64,000 nucleotides of DNA. Source: Alterileibacterium massiliense (GTDB taxonomy: Bacteria; Bacillota; Clostridia; Peptostreptococcales; Anaerovoracaceae). Positions 45,931 through 54,626 of the stretch are shown here, piece by piece. The position numbers and the translations under genes were made by a program. The stretch covers positions 821,289 to 885,288 of the forward strand of contig NZ_FNWE01000002.1 of the NCBI RefSeq assembly GCF_900104645.1, in the 5' to 3' direction. Numbering within the stretch: the stretch's first letter is position 1; each line of letters opens with the position of its first letter. The notes under the pieces were generated by a model, which worked only from the letters and a program-made list of their open reading frames with translations, did not search any database and was not told the origin of the DNA.

Positions 45931-46497
45931 ATGATTTTAGTAATTATAATTGCTGTCGTTATCATTATCGGACTTATGTTTCTTTCAATTTACAACAAAT
46001 TTGTTCGCTTAAGAAATGATGTTGAAGAAGCATTTGCAACTATGGATGTATATCTCAAAAAGAGATTTGATCTTTTGCCAAATCTGGTTGAAACAGTCAA
46101 AGGATATGCTATCCACGAAAAAGAAGTATTAGAAAATATTGTTAAGGCAAGAAGTGCAGTAAGCAATGCAAGTGATACAGAGGAAAGAGTAAATGGAGAA
46201 AATCAAATCTCATCTACACTTAAAACCTTATTTGCAGTAGCAGAGGCTTATCCAGATCTTAAAGCTAATACAAATTTTCAGGAACTAATGGGTCAGTTGC
46301 AGGTCATTGAAGCAGATATTGCAAATTCTAGAAAATATTATAATGCTGTTGTTAAAAAATATAATATCTGCGTAGAAACATTCCCATCTAACATAGTTGC
46401 AAATATTTTCGGTTTTACAAAGAAGCCTATGTTTGAAGTTACAGATGAGGCAGAGCGTCAGAATGTTAAGGTTGACTTTGGTTCATTAAGCCAGTAA
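45931..46497 (+). CDS. lemA: LemA family protein
   Basis: A 188-residue protein with one N-terminal membrane helix (LVIIIAVVIIIGLMFLSIY) and a four-helix bundle facing the outside or cytosol. Family motifs: YNKFVRLRNDVEEAF, DVYLKKRFDLLPNLVETVKGYA, NFQELMGQLQ and ARKYYN-like NSRKYYNAVVKKYN, ending with the FPSNIVANIFGF segment. The molecular role of LemA proteins is not known. AAGGAGGAC precedes the ATG. Confidence 0.93.
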   Translation: MILVIIIAVVIIIGLMFLSIYNKFVRLRNDVEEAFATMDVYLKKRFDLLPNLVETVKGYAIHEKEVLENIVKARSAVSNASDTEERVNGENQISSTLKTLFAVAEAYPDLKANTNFQELMGQLQVIEADIANSRKYYNAVVKKYNICVETFPSNIVANIFGFTKKPMFEVTDEAERQNVKVDFGSLSQ

Positions 46498-46538
46498 TGC
46501 ATAAAAGGCTTAATTAATAATAAGAAAGCGTATATTTA

Positions 46539-47897
46539 TTGAATAAAGATCTTTATAAAAAAAATGATATAGATATGCTCAGCGGGCCATTATTGAGCAA
46601 GATAATTGTCTTCGCATTACCGCTTGCTGCTACAGGAATCCTGCAGCAGCTTTTTAATGCTGCAGATACTGCTGTTGTTGGTAAATTTGCTAATAGCACG
46701 GCACTTGCTGCAGTTGGTAGCAATGCTCCTATAGTTCACTTGATAGGCTCTTTATTTATGGGCACTGCATTAGGAGCAAATGTTGTTATTGCTAATGCAA
46801 TTGGAGCTGGCGATGATGAGCGAATAGAAAAATCCGTTCACACAGCGATTTTATTTTCTATAATAGCGGGTTTTTGCATGATGGGAATCGGTGAAATACT
46901 TGCAGGACCTCTCTTGAAAATGGTTAATGTCCCAAGCACAGTTATGCCGGAAGCTTTGCTATATTTAAGACTTTTATTATTAGGATCTCCTTTTATGCTC
47001 TTATATAATTTTGCTGCATCAATATTAAGAAGTAAGGGAGATAGCAAAAGACCTCTTTATATTTTAATATTCACCGGCATTTTAAATGTTATACTTAATA
47101 TTACCTTAGTACTCGGATTTAATAGAAGCGTTGATGGAGTTGCCATTGCAACAATCACAGCTAATGTAATAAGTGCGATTATAATAATTAAGATTTTAAT
47201 TAATGAAAAGGGTAGTATTAAATTAAATTTTAAAAAACTTTCAATAGACAAAAATATTCTAATCAATATTATAAGGATAGGAATACCCGCCGGCATTCAG
47301 GGAATGGTATTTTCACTATCTAATACCATACTTCAAAGCGGAATAAATACGCTAGGAAAAGATGTAATTGCAGGTTCATCTGCTGGTACTATATTTGAAT
47401 TTATCTGCTTTTTCGCAATAAATGCTTTTGCACAGACTGCAACGACATTTATCGGTCAAAATTATGGTGCAGGAAGATATGATAGATGTAAAAAAGTTTT
47501 TCTTTATACGATGATTTCATCTGTAATACTTTGTGCAACATTAAATATTCTTATATTATTATTTAGAAATAATCTATTACTTCTCTTTACTACCGAGGAA
47601 GAGGTAATTAGATATGCTAGCATAAGAATGTTCCATGTGTTAATTTTTCAGTGGTTAGCATCTTCATATGAGATAAGTGCTGCAAGCATGAGGGGATTTG
47701 GATATTCTATGACGCCCGCACTTGTCACAATTTTCGGTACCTGTGTTACCAGAGTGGCTTGGGTATATCTAGTCTTTAGCAAAGTACAAAGCTTTGAAGT
47801 ACTGATGAACATATATCCAATAACTTGGATAATAACGGGAGCTATAATGCTCTTTGTATATTTTAGAAAAAGTAAGAAAAAGTATTATTATAATTAA
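46539..47897 (+). CDS. MATE-family efflux transporter
   Basis: Polytopic membrane protein of 452 residues, with twelve expected helices in two related halves. The N terminus MLSGPLLSKIIVFALPLAATGILQQ-like segment and LFNAADTAVVGKF are MATE signatures; the second half has ATTFIGQNYGAGRYDR, the repeat counterpart. MATE proteins export drugs or metabolites against Na+ or H+; the substrate is unknown. The start is TTG 46539; ATG 46575 just before LSGPLL is an alternative. Only a weak AAGAAAG site precedes it. Confidence 0.9.
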   Translation: MNKDLYKKNDIDMLSGPLLSKIIVFALPLAATGILQQLFNAADTAVVGKFANSTALAAVGSNAPIVHLIGSLFMGTALGANVVIANAIGAGDDERIEKSVHTAILFSIIAGFCMMGIGEILAGPLLKMVNVPSTVMPEALLYLRLLLLGSPFMLLYNFAASILRSKGDSKRPLYILIFTGILNVILNITLVLGFNRSVDGVAIATITANVISAIIIIKILINEKGSIKLNFKKLSIDKNILINIIRIGIPAGIQGMVFSLSNTILQSGINTLGKDVIAGSSAGTIFEFICFFAINAFAQTATTFIGQNYGAGRYDRCKKVFLYTMISSVILCATLNILILLFRNNLLLLFTTEEEVIRYASIRMFHVLIFQWLASSYEISAASMRGFGYSMTPALVTIFGTCVTRVAWVYLVFSKVQSFEVLMNIYPITWIITGAIMLFVYFRKSKKKYYYN

Positions 47898-47961
47898 ATA
47901 TAAAAAGAAAAAATCAAATATATAGAGATAAAAAAAATAGAAAAATATTAATATAAATATT

Positions 47962-47997
47962 AAAAAAGATGTTGAAACTAATTAGTCTCAACATCTT
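47962..47997 (-). terminator. terminator of the DUF308 gene
   Basis: Read on the minus strand, AAGATGTTGA and TCAACATCTT (47988-47997 and 47966-47975) form a 10-bp stem across a 12-base loop containing the stop codon, then a run of T (47967-47962). It may also stop readthrough from the MATE gene on the other strand. Confidence 0.75.
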
Positions 47998-48637
47998 CTA
48001 CATCAATAACATCTTCATTTTCTTCTATCAAATTGGTATCTTCATTTACTTCTGATGGGGATACCTTTTCTGTTGTAAATTCCACATCAGTTGCCTTAGA
48101 TTTTTCATTAGCTGCCTTTATTACAAAGATATTATTAATTGAACCTGTAACACCGCTCACAACTAGTGAAATGCCTATGAACTGAATTAGTATGAATTGT
48201 GTTTCAAAGCTGTATAAAGTGCATAATAAGCCGAGTATTATACAGATTAGGCCGAAGATAATTGAGACCATTCCATGCTTAGGAAGGAATAATCTATATA
48301 CAACACCAAGCCCAAGAATTAATAAACCATTAGCAATGATGAACAATCCAAGAATTATAGGTATGATTTGAGAAATTGTCGTTGGTCTTAGCATTAGGAA
48401 TAGACCAAGTAGAGATGAAAAGACAGCAGATATAAGGGTAAGAGTTGATCTACCTCCTCGTTCATTTTTAGTTGTAAAATACTCTACAAATTTAGATGAT
48501 GAATATGCTAAAACTGCAATAGCAACAGCATAACATATGAGTTTTAATGAAATTTCAGGGTCTATCAAAAGTACTGCTCCTACGGCTACAGTTGCCAAAG
48601 ATAGGATTGTTGATGATATTTTATATGTCTTATTCAT
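47978..48637 (-). CDS. DUF308 (HdeD-like) membrane protein
   Basis: A 219-residue membrane protein on the minus strand. Six hydrophobic segments in three pairs (for example LATVAVGAVLLIDP, ISLKLICYAVAIAVLAYSS, FSSLLGLFLMLRP, IILGLFIIANGLLILGLGV) match the DUF308/HdeD pattern, where each pair ends in a P-x-x motif. The last 40 residues are soluble and strongly acidic (Glu/Asp-rich), which is unusual for the family core. HdeD has been tied to acid stress in enterobacteria, but no function can be assigned here. AGAGG lies upstream of the start. It diverges from the PPK-like gene. Confidence 0.85.
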   Translation of the reverse strand: MNKTYKISSTILSLATVAVGAVLLIDPEISLKLICYAVAIAVLAYSSSKFVEYFTTKNERGGRSTLTLISAVFSSLLGLFLMLRPTTISQIIPIILGLFIIANGLLILGLGVVYRLFLPKHGMVSIIFGLICIILGLLCTLYSFETQFILIQFIGISLVVSGVTGSINNIFVIKAANEKSKATDVEFTTEKVSPSEVNEDTNLIEENEDVIDVEDVETN

Positions 48638-48682
48638 ATTAGTTCATACCTCTTTTTAGCTTTAAATAAATATATTAATTTG

Positions 48683-48694
48683 ATATTATAATAT
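48683..48694. promoter_or_regulatory. palindromic -10 region shared by divergent genes
   Basis: ATATTATAATAT is its own reverse complement and gives TATAAT on both strands (48687-48692 on +, 48690-48685 on -). It lies between the divergent DUF308 and PPK-like genes. No convincing -35 is seen on either side. Confidence 0.45.
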
Positions 48695-48754
48695 AAGAAA
48701 ATATACGCTGTATTCTAGCACAAAATGCTTATAAATTCAATTGATGAGGCAGAT

Positions 48755-50611
48755 ATGGTTAGTATGAACAATAACAAGGTTTTTATGGCTAGACTTAGAT
48801 ATATTGAAAAATATCTTGAAAAAGCAAATCAAGATGAAGTACCTATTTTTGAACGCCTTAAATATATAGCAATTTTTACAGATAAACTTAATAATTTTCT
48901 TTCTTCTCAGGAGCAGATATTTATATATGCAAAAAATTCAGATACTTTTTCAATACAATTAGAGTATTTAAGAAAATTAAATATAAAGAGGGATAGATAT
49001 TTTCAAAAAATTACAGAAGCACTTAGGGATAAAAACATCATTCATCAGCGAATAAGGGATATTGAAGATGGTTTAAAATCATATATTCATAATTTATTTT
49101 ATGGGAAAATACTTCCTGAGCTAAATATTTTTATACTTGATGAAAATGATGACCTACCATTTATAAAAAGCGAAGTTAGTTATATAACTGCAATATTAAG
49201 AGCTAATAATGAAGATTCGCATAAATATTTAATTGCAGAAATTCCAATGGATCAGGACATTATATATACCAGAAGCGAGGGAATAAAATATATAATGATT
49301 GAAGATATTCTGCTCTCTCACATTAACACGCTTGCAATTCCTTATGATGCAGAAGAGGCTATAATATTTTCTCTAACTAAAAGCTTAGATAAAAATTTAC
49401 CAATAAAGCTAGAAATAAGTGGGAGGATTTCAAATAATTTTAAATCATTTTTGTCTAAAAAACTTACTATCGATAAGGTGCAAATTTTTGAATCGCTAAG
49501 TGGAGTATCATTTAAATATGTTAATAAACTAGAAAACATTTTAAATGATGAGCAAACTCATGAATTAACCTATCCTAAAATTATTAAAAAATCATCGCAT
49601 ATTCCATTCTTGAAGATAGAAGAGATATTAAAAAATAATGAGATTATATCCTTGATTCCATTTGAACCCTCAGATATTTCATCGAAGCTTTTGATAGATA
49701 TAGCAGAGAATCATAATTTAATAGAGATAAGAGGAACTACTAATGATATAGATGATAATTTTGTGTTTGCAGTAGAAAATGCCTTAAAAATAGGCGTCAG
49801 AGTTAATCTCATGGCTGAATTAAAAGAGGGAATATGCGTTGAAAAAATAATTCCTGAAATTATTAAGATGGAAAATTTAGGAGCGAATATTTATTATTCA
49901 TCTACTAAAAGTAATATTAATTTTAATTATCATCAACTCCTTTATACAGACGATAAATCGGAGGAGCTAAGGACAATTACATACTTTTCAACGGGGAGTA
50001 TATTTTTAAATAATGAAGATAATAATAAGGTAAACCTATCATTTTTAAGTGGTGATAGAAAATTATCTAAAGAGCTTGCATCTTATTTTGATTATCTTAG
50101 CGGAGTAGATCTAAATTTTAATAATCATAAAAAAAATGATGAATATTCCGTCATATTATCAGGAGATGATTTTTTCGATAGTATCATTAAGCTTATAGAT
50201 AATGAAAAAAGGAAGGGAAGCAAGGGCAGGATATTTATTAAGGTAAAAAATCTTACAAATATTGAAATAATTAAATATCTAATTATGGCTGCTGATGCTG
50301 GTGTACAGATCAAAATTATTACGAGCGGAGCGAACCTTCTTAATGAATTAAATATAAAAGAATATAAAAATATCCATTTCAAAGAAATTATAGGACAATT
50401 TGACGATGAAATGAATATATATTTATTCGGGCAAAAAGAAGATGAGAGATTATATATTTCTTCAGCTGATTTTAATTTTGACAGCATCAAGAATTATGAG
50501 CTTGCCATAAGATTAAAAGACAAAATAGCCATTAATAAGGTTAAACATATTTTAAATTTGTATTATAAATATAATATTGATACTGTCTATGCTAAATTAG
50601 GTTCTAGATAA
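48755..50611 (+). CDS. PPK1-like protein with lost active site (pseudoenzyme)
   Basis: The intact protein (618 residues from ATG 48755; 628 from ATG 48725) follows polyphosphate kinase 1 through its length: an N-terminal helical domain (FMARLRYIEKYL, then PIFERLKYIAIFTDKLNNF) and two phospholipase-D-like C-terminal domains. Against E. coli PPK as I recall it, Arg375 is Thr (49739), Arg405 is Gly (49829), the phosphorylated His435 is Asn (49919) and His592 is Glu (50408). The TG of HIGTGN and the ISSADF segment remain. It should not make polyphosphate; binding or regulation is conceivable. ATG 48755 is chosen because GAGG lies five bases upstream; ATG 48725 has no such site. It converges on the next gene with five bases between. 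Confidence 0.72.
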   Translation: MVSMNNNKVFMARLRYIEKYLEKANQDEVPIFERLKYIAIFTDKLNNFLSSQEQIFIYAKNSDTFSIQLEYLRKLNIKRDRYFQKITEALRDKNIIHQRIRDIEDGLKSYIHNLFYGKILPELNIFILDENDDLPFIKSEVSYITAILRANNEDSHKYLIAEIPMDQDIIYTRSEGIKYIMIEDILLSHINTLAIPYDAEEAIIFSLTKSLDKNLPIKLEISGRISNNFKSFLSKKLTIDKVQIFESLSGVSFKYVNKLENILNDEQTHELTYPKIIKKSSHIPFLKIEEILKNNEIISLIPFEPSDISSKLLIDIAENHNLIEIRGTTNDIDDNFVFAVENALKIGVRVNLMAELKEGICVEKIIPEIIKMENLGANIYYSSTKSNINFNYHQLLYTDDKSEELRTITYFSTGSIFLNNEDNNKVNLSFLSGDRKLSKELASYFDYLSGVDLNFNNHKKNDEYSVILSGDDFFDSIIKLIDNEKRKGSKGRIFIKVKNLTNIEIIKYLIMAADAGVQIKIITSGANLLNELNIKEYKNIHFKEIIGQFDDEMNIYLFGQKEDERLYISSADFNFDSIKNYELAIRLKDKIAINKVKHILNLYYKYNIDTVYAKLGSR

Positions 50612-50616
50612 TATTA

Positions 50617-51321
50617 TTAATCAGTCTTATCTGGTGAGGTTGCCCATTTCCTGCATAGGTAGATGAAAGGAGTATCAGCTAAGCTTGTTATAACAAAAAC
50701 CAGATATGACGAAATAATTATTGAAACGAGCGTTTTAGCCGGATAAGTTCCAATGAAGGCAAAGATATTAAATAAGATCGTATTTAGAAGCTGTGAAAAA
50801 AGCGTCGAACCATTATTTCTTATCCATAGGTATTTTTTCTTATCGCCAAATCTATTTGTGGTAAATTGCCACCATCTGTGATATAGCCAAACATCAAGAA
50901 ATTGAACAACAATATATACCGAGATGCTTGCAAGCATAAGCCTTGGAGTATATGAAAAAATGCTTTTTATAGATCCAAAGGCGAAGTCATTAGGAGACGG
51001 CGCGTATGCTAACCAAGATGATGAAATCATTATAAAAATAATTGAGGTAACAATTCCTATTTTTACAGCCTTATATGATTCTGATTTTCCATATATTTCG
51101 CTTATTATATCAGTTGCGAGAAAGGTTGAAGCAAATAGGATATTACCTAGAGTCATCTCTATTCCGAAAGCTTTCACCAGAATAAGGACTTCTATATTTT
51201 GAGCAATAGTTGCAACCGCAATCCACATATAAAGCCCATATTTACCTAGAAATTTGTGACAGATTATCACGAGAGTGAACTCGACAAGAAGAGTGAAAAT
51301 TAATAATAATTCGTTTGACAT
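50617..51321 (-). CDS. queuosine precursor transporter (YhhQ/VUT family)
   Basis: Minus-strand membrane protein of 234 residues with about six helices. The motifs NILFASTFLATDIISEIYGK and FRYTPR-like FSYTPRLMLASISVYIVVQFLDVW are typical of COG1738 (YhhQ), which imports queuosine precursors (preQ0 or preQ1). The identification is strengthened by a preQ1-I riboswitch directly upstream, reaching into its ribosome binding site. The organism would thus salvage precursors for Q34 modification of tRNA. Start ATG at 51321, behind AAGGGGGA. Confidence 0.93.
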   Translation of the reverse strand: MSNELLLIFTLLVEFTLVIICHKFLGKYGLYMWIAVATIAQNIEVLILVKAFGIEMTLGNILFASTFLATDIISEIYGKSESYKAVKIGIVTSIIFIMISSSWLAYAPSPNDFAFGSIKSIFSYTPRLMLASISVYIVVQFLDVWLYHRWWQFTTNRFGDKKKYLWIRNNGSTLFSQLLNTILFNIFAFIGTYPAKTLVSIIISSYLVFVITSLADTPFIYLCRKWATSPDKTD

Positions 51322-51326
51322 GAAAT

Positions 51327-51370
51327 CCCCCTTAGTTTTGTTTATAGACAGGATGGTTACGAACTGTCTT
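51327..51370 (-). promoter_or_regulatory. preQ1-I riboswitch
   Basis: On the minus strand a GACAG/CTGTC stem (51368-51364 with 51351-51347) encloses the loop TTCGTAACCATC. It is followed by the A-rich tail TATAAACAAAACTAAGG, which matches the preQ1 class I aptamer (short hairpin plus A-rich strand that folds back as an H-type pseudoknot). The tail runs into the AAGGGGG ribosome binding site four to five bases before the transporter ATG, so preQ1 should block translation. Confidence 0.85.
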
Positions 51371-51408
51371 TAAATTGTCTTAATATTAAGGGATTTTAAC
51401 ACAAATCC

Positions 51409-51437
51409 TTGAAATAATATAGTAATTTTTATATAAT
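51409..51437 (+). promoter_or_regulatory. promoter of ileS
   Basis: TTGAAA (51409-51414), 17 bases, TATAAT (51432-51437). The leader of about 60 bases is AT-rich with a thrice-repeated ATTTGAA motif (51461-51490). It has no T-box elements (no AGGGTGGNACCGCG, no terminator), unlike many ileS genes of this phylum. Confidence 0.75.
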
Positions 51438-51502
51438 TACACGATAAATTTTTATAAATATTTGAAATAATTTGAAATAAATAATTTGAAGGGACATAGG
51501 GT

Positions 51503-54500
51503 ATGTTTGATAAATTATCAGATAAAAAAATAGCCGAATTACAAGATGAGCAAATAAAAAGATGGAATAACATCGACTTGCTTGATAAGTGCATTACCGA
51601 AAGAGAAAATGATCCGAGCTTTATATTTTTTGAGGGACCACCTACTGCCAATGGAAAGCCGGGTATTCACCATATAATGGCTAGAACTCTCAAGGATAGC
51701 GTATGCCGTTATAAGACGATGAGAGGTTATCAGGTTAAGCGTAAGGCAGGCTGGGACACACATGGACTACCTGTTGAAATTGAAGTTGAAAAAGAACTCG
51801 GAATAAATGGCAAAAAAGATATAGAAAAATATGGAATAAAAGAATTTAATGAAAAGTGCAAAGAAAGCGTTTTCAAATATACAGGTATGTGGAGAGAGAT
51901 GACAGAGAAGATGGGATACCTTGTAGATCTCGATGACCCATATATTACCTATGACAATAATTATATCGAAAGCGTTTGGTGGATATTAAAACAGTTTCAT
52001 GATAAAGGTCTTATATATGAGGGACATAAAATTTTGCCATACTGCCCTAGATGTGGGACGGGGCTTGCTTCACATGAGGTAGCTCAGGGATATAAAGAGA
52101 TTACAGTACTAACACTTACCATAAAATTTAAAAGAGTAGGTTATGATAACGAATATTTTCTAGCTTGGACAACAACTCCATGGACCCTTCCTTCTGATAC
52201 TCTATTAGTTATGGGACCGGAAATAGATTATGTTAGAGCTAAGATGCTTGAAGGTAAGGACGAAGGCAAGATATTTATATTAGCAAAGAATTTAGCAGAC
52301 ACAATTCTTGGAGAAGGAAAATATGAAATTCTTGAAGTAAAAAAAGGCAGAGAATTTGAATATGAAAAATATGAACAGCTAATGCCATTTCACTCTGTTC
52401 CTAACGATGCAAAAGCATTTTTTATAGCTCTTGGTGATCATGTAGAAACATCAGACGGAACAGGAATAGTACATACTTCTCCTGCCTTTGGTGAGGATGA
52501 CTACAATGTCGCAAGGAAATATGACGCATTTATGATACAAGATGTCGATGAAAGAGGAATGTTCAAAGACGGAACTCCTTGGGACGGCAGATTTGTAATG
52601 GAAGATGGACTTGATGTTGAAATTGTTAAATATCTTGGCGATGATAAAATATTTATGAAGCAGAGAATTAAGCATAATTATCCTCACTGCTGGAGATGTG
52701 GTACACCGCTAGTATATTATGCAAATCCAGGCTGGTACATTGAGATGACAAAATTAAGAGATCAGCTTATAGAAAACAACAATCAGGTTAATTGGTATCC
52801 GCCTTTCGTTGGTGATAGAAGATTTGGTAACTGGTTAAGCGAGGTAAAGGACTGGGCTATATCAAGGACGAGGTACTGGGGTACACCTCTTCCTATATGG
52901 AAATGCGACTGCGGTAATGAAATTTGTATAGGTAGCAGGGAAGAATTAAAAGATCTTTCTATAGAAGATATTGACATAGATAGCTTTGATATGCACAGAC
53001 CATTTGTTGATGAAGTAAGATTAAAATGTCCTGAATGTGGTAAGGAAATGAAGAGAACAAGCGAAGTCATTGACTGCTGGTTTGATTCAGGCTCAATGCC
53101 TTTTGCACAGTGGCATTACCCATTTGAGAATAAAGATAGTTTTGATAAACTTTTCCCTGCAGATTTCATATGTGAAGGAATAGATCAGACAAGAGGCTGG
53201 TTTTATAGTCTTATGGCAATATCGACATTTATAATGGGAAGACCGCCATACAAAAATGTACTTGTTAACGATTTAATCCTCGATAAAGAGGGTAAGAAGA
53301 TGTCAAAGCATGTTGGAAATACCGTTAATCCATTTGAAATGCTAGATAAATATGGAGCAGATGCTCTCAGGTGGTATTTGCTCTCAGGTTCTCCTGCATG
53401 GTCTCCTACCAAATTTGATGAAGAAGGAGTTAAGGATGTAATAAGCAAATTCTTTGGCACGCTTAAAAATACTTATAATTTCTTCGTTCTATATTCAAAC
53501 ATGGATAATATTGATGTCAAATCACTCGATGTTCCATATGAAAATAGAGCATTGTTAGATAGATGGATAATATCAAGATATAATAAGATTCTAAAAAAAG
53601 TTATAGAAAATATGGATTCGTATGACCATATGAAATCAGTTAGGACTATAAGCGACTTTGTCATTGATGACTTTTCTAATTGGTATATAAGGAGAGCAAG
53701 GCGTAGGTTCTATGTTGACGAAATGACAGAAGATAAAAAGAGTGTTTATATTACGACATATGAGATACTTCTTGGAATTGTCAAGATGATTGCACCATTT
53801 GCTCCTTTCATTTCAGATGAGATATATATCAAACTGACTGGCGAAGAAACTGTCCACTTATCAAAATTCCCTGAGGTGCAGGATTCTCTGATTTCAGATA
53901 AAGAAGAAGAGAGAATGAGCCTTGTAAAAAGCTTGGTTAACCTCGGAAGAAGCACTAGAGAAAATGAGAATTTAAAAGTTCGTCAGCCTCTAAACAGTGT
54001 TCTTGTTGACGGTGCTTATGAGGATAAAATATATGATTTGGTTCCACTGATTGAAGAAGAACTCAATGTAAAAAATGTCATCTTTGAGAAAAATCTGGAT
54101 AAGTATATGAATTTCAGTGTTAAACCTAATTTTAAAGAAGCAGGACCTGTACTTGGCAAAAATGTAAAAAAATTTGGTTCAGTTCTAACAAAGGTCGATC
54201 CTCTTGAGGTTATAAATCATGCGAAAGAAGGGAAGCTAAAAATAAAGCTAGACGATGAGCTTCTTGACATTCCTGAAAATTTCCTAGACATAAGAATTAC
54301 AGCAAAAGAGGGATTTGTTGTCGGTATGGATAATAACTTATTCACAATTTTAGATACAAAACTAACGCCTGAACTGGTTGAAGAAGGGTTGGTTAGAGAG
54401 TTTATTTCAAAGATACAGCAACTAAGAAAACAAAATGACTTTGAGATGATGGATAAGATTGAGATTGAATATAGTGCTGATGACGAAGTTACAAAAGCTA

Positions 54501-54622
54501 TTTTAAATAATAAGGATTTTATTATGAAAGAAACTTTGGCTAACTCAATTGAAGAATCAAAGGATTTAGAAATCTTCGATCTTAACACACATAAGACAGG
54601 AATAAAGGTCATTAAGGCGTAG
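51503..54622 (+). CDS. ileS: isoleucyl-tRNA synthetase, type 2
   Basis: Charges tRNA-Ile. The 1039-residue length, FFEGPPTANGKPG at the first active-site motif and the absence of the C-terminal zinc domain of type 1 place it in the eukaryote-like IleRS2 group. The first signature is GIHH (54-57), not HIGH: the first and third positions are exchanged. KMSKH is intact (KKMSKHVGN). The editing domain spans about 200-400 (with FLAWTTTPWTLPSDT and the HVETSDGTGIVHTSPAFGEDD segment). CPRCGTG and CGKEM zinc-like motifs are present. Type 2 enzymes are naturally tolerant of mupirocin. GAAGGG precedes the ATG. Confidence 0.96.
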   Translation: MFDKLSDKKIAELQDEQIKRWNNIDLLDKCITERENDPSFIFFEGPPTANGKPGIHHIMARTLKDSVCRYKTMRGYQVKRKAGWDTHGLPVEIEVEKELGINGKKDIEKYGIKEFNEKCKESVFKYTGMWREMTEKMGYLVDLDDPYITYDNNYIESVWWILKQFHDKGLIYEGHKILPYCPRCGTGLASHEVAQGYKEITVLTLTIKFKRVGYDNEYFLAWTTTPWTLPSDTLLVMGPEIDYVRAKMLEGKDEGKIFILAKNLADTILGEGKYEILEVKKGREFEYEKYEQLMPFHSVPNDAKAFFIALGDHVETSDGTGIVHTSPAFGEDDYNVARKYDAFMIQDVDERGMFKDGTPWDGRFVMEDGLDVEIVKYLGDDKIFMKQRIKHNYPHCWRCGTPLVYYANPGWYIEMTKLRDQLIENNNQVNWYPPFVGDRRFGNWLSEVKDWAISRTRYWGTPLPIWKCDCGNEICIGSREELKDLSIEDIDIDSFDMHRPFVDEVRLKCPECGKEMKRTSEVIDCWFDSGSMPFAQWHYPFENKDSFDKLFPADFICEGIDQTRGWFYSLMAISTFIMGRPPYKNVLVNDLILDKEGKKMSKHVGNTVNPFEMLDKYGADALRWYLLSGSPAWSPTKFDEEGVKDVISKFFGTLKNTYNFFVLYSNMDNIDVKSLDVPYENRALLDRWIISRYNKILKKVIENMDSYDHMKSVRTISDFVIDDFSNWYIRRARRRFYVDEMTEDKKSVYITTYEILLGIVKMIAPFAPFISDEIYIKLTGEETVHLSKFPEVQDSLISDKEEERMSLVKSLVNLGRSTRENENLKVRQPLNSVLVDGAYEDKIYDLVPLIEEELNVKNVIFEKNLDKYMNFSVKPNFKEAGPVLGKNVKKFGSVLTKVDPLEVINHAKEGKLKIKLDDELLDIPENFLDIRITAKEGFVVGMDNNLFTILDTKLTPELVEEGLVREFISKIQQLRKQNDFEMMDKIEIEYSADDEVTKAILNNKDFIMKETLANSIEESKDLEIFDLNTHKTGIKVIKA

Positions 54623-54626
54623 TCAT

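Noticed and set aside
51371-51502. A T-box riboswitch for ileS
   Set aside because: No T-box sequence, specifier stem or terminator is present; the space after the promoter is only about 60 bases.
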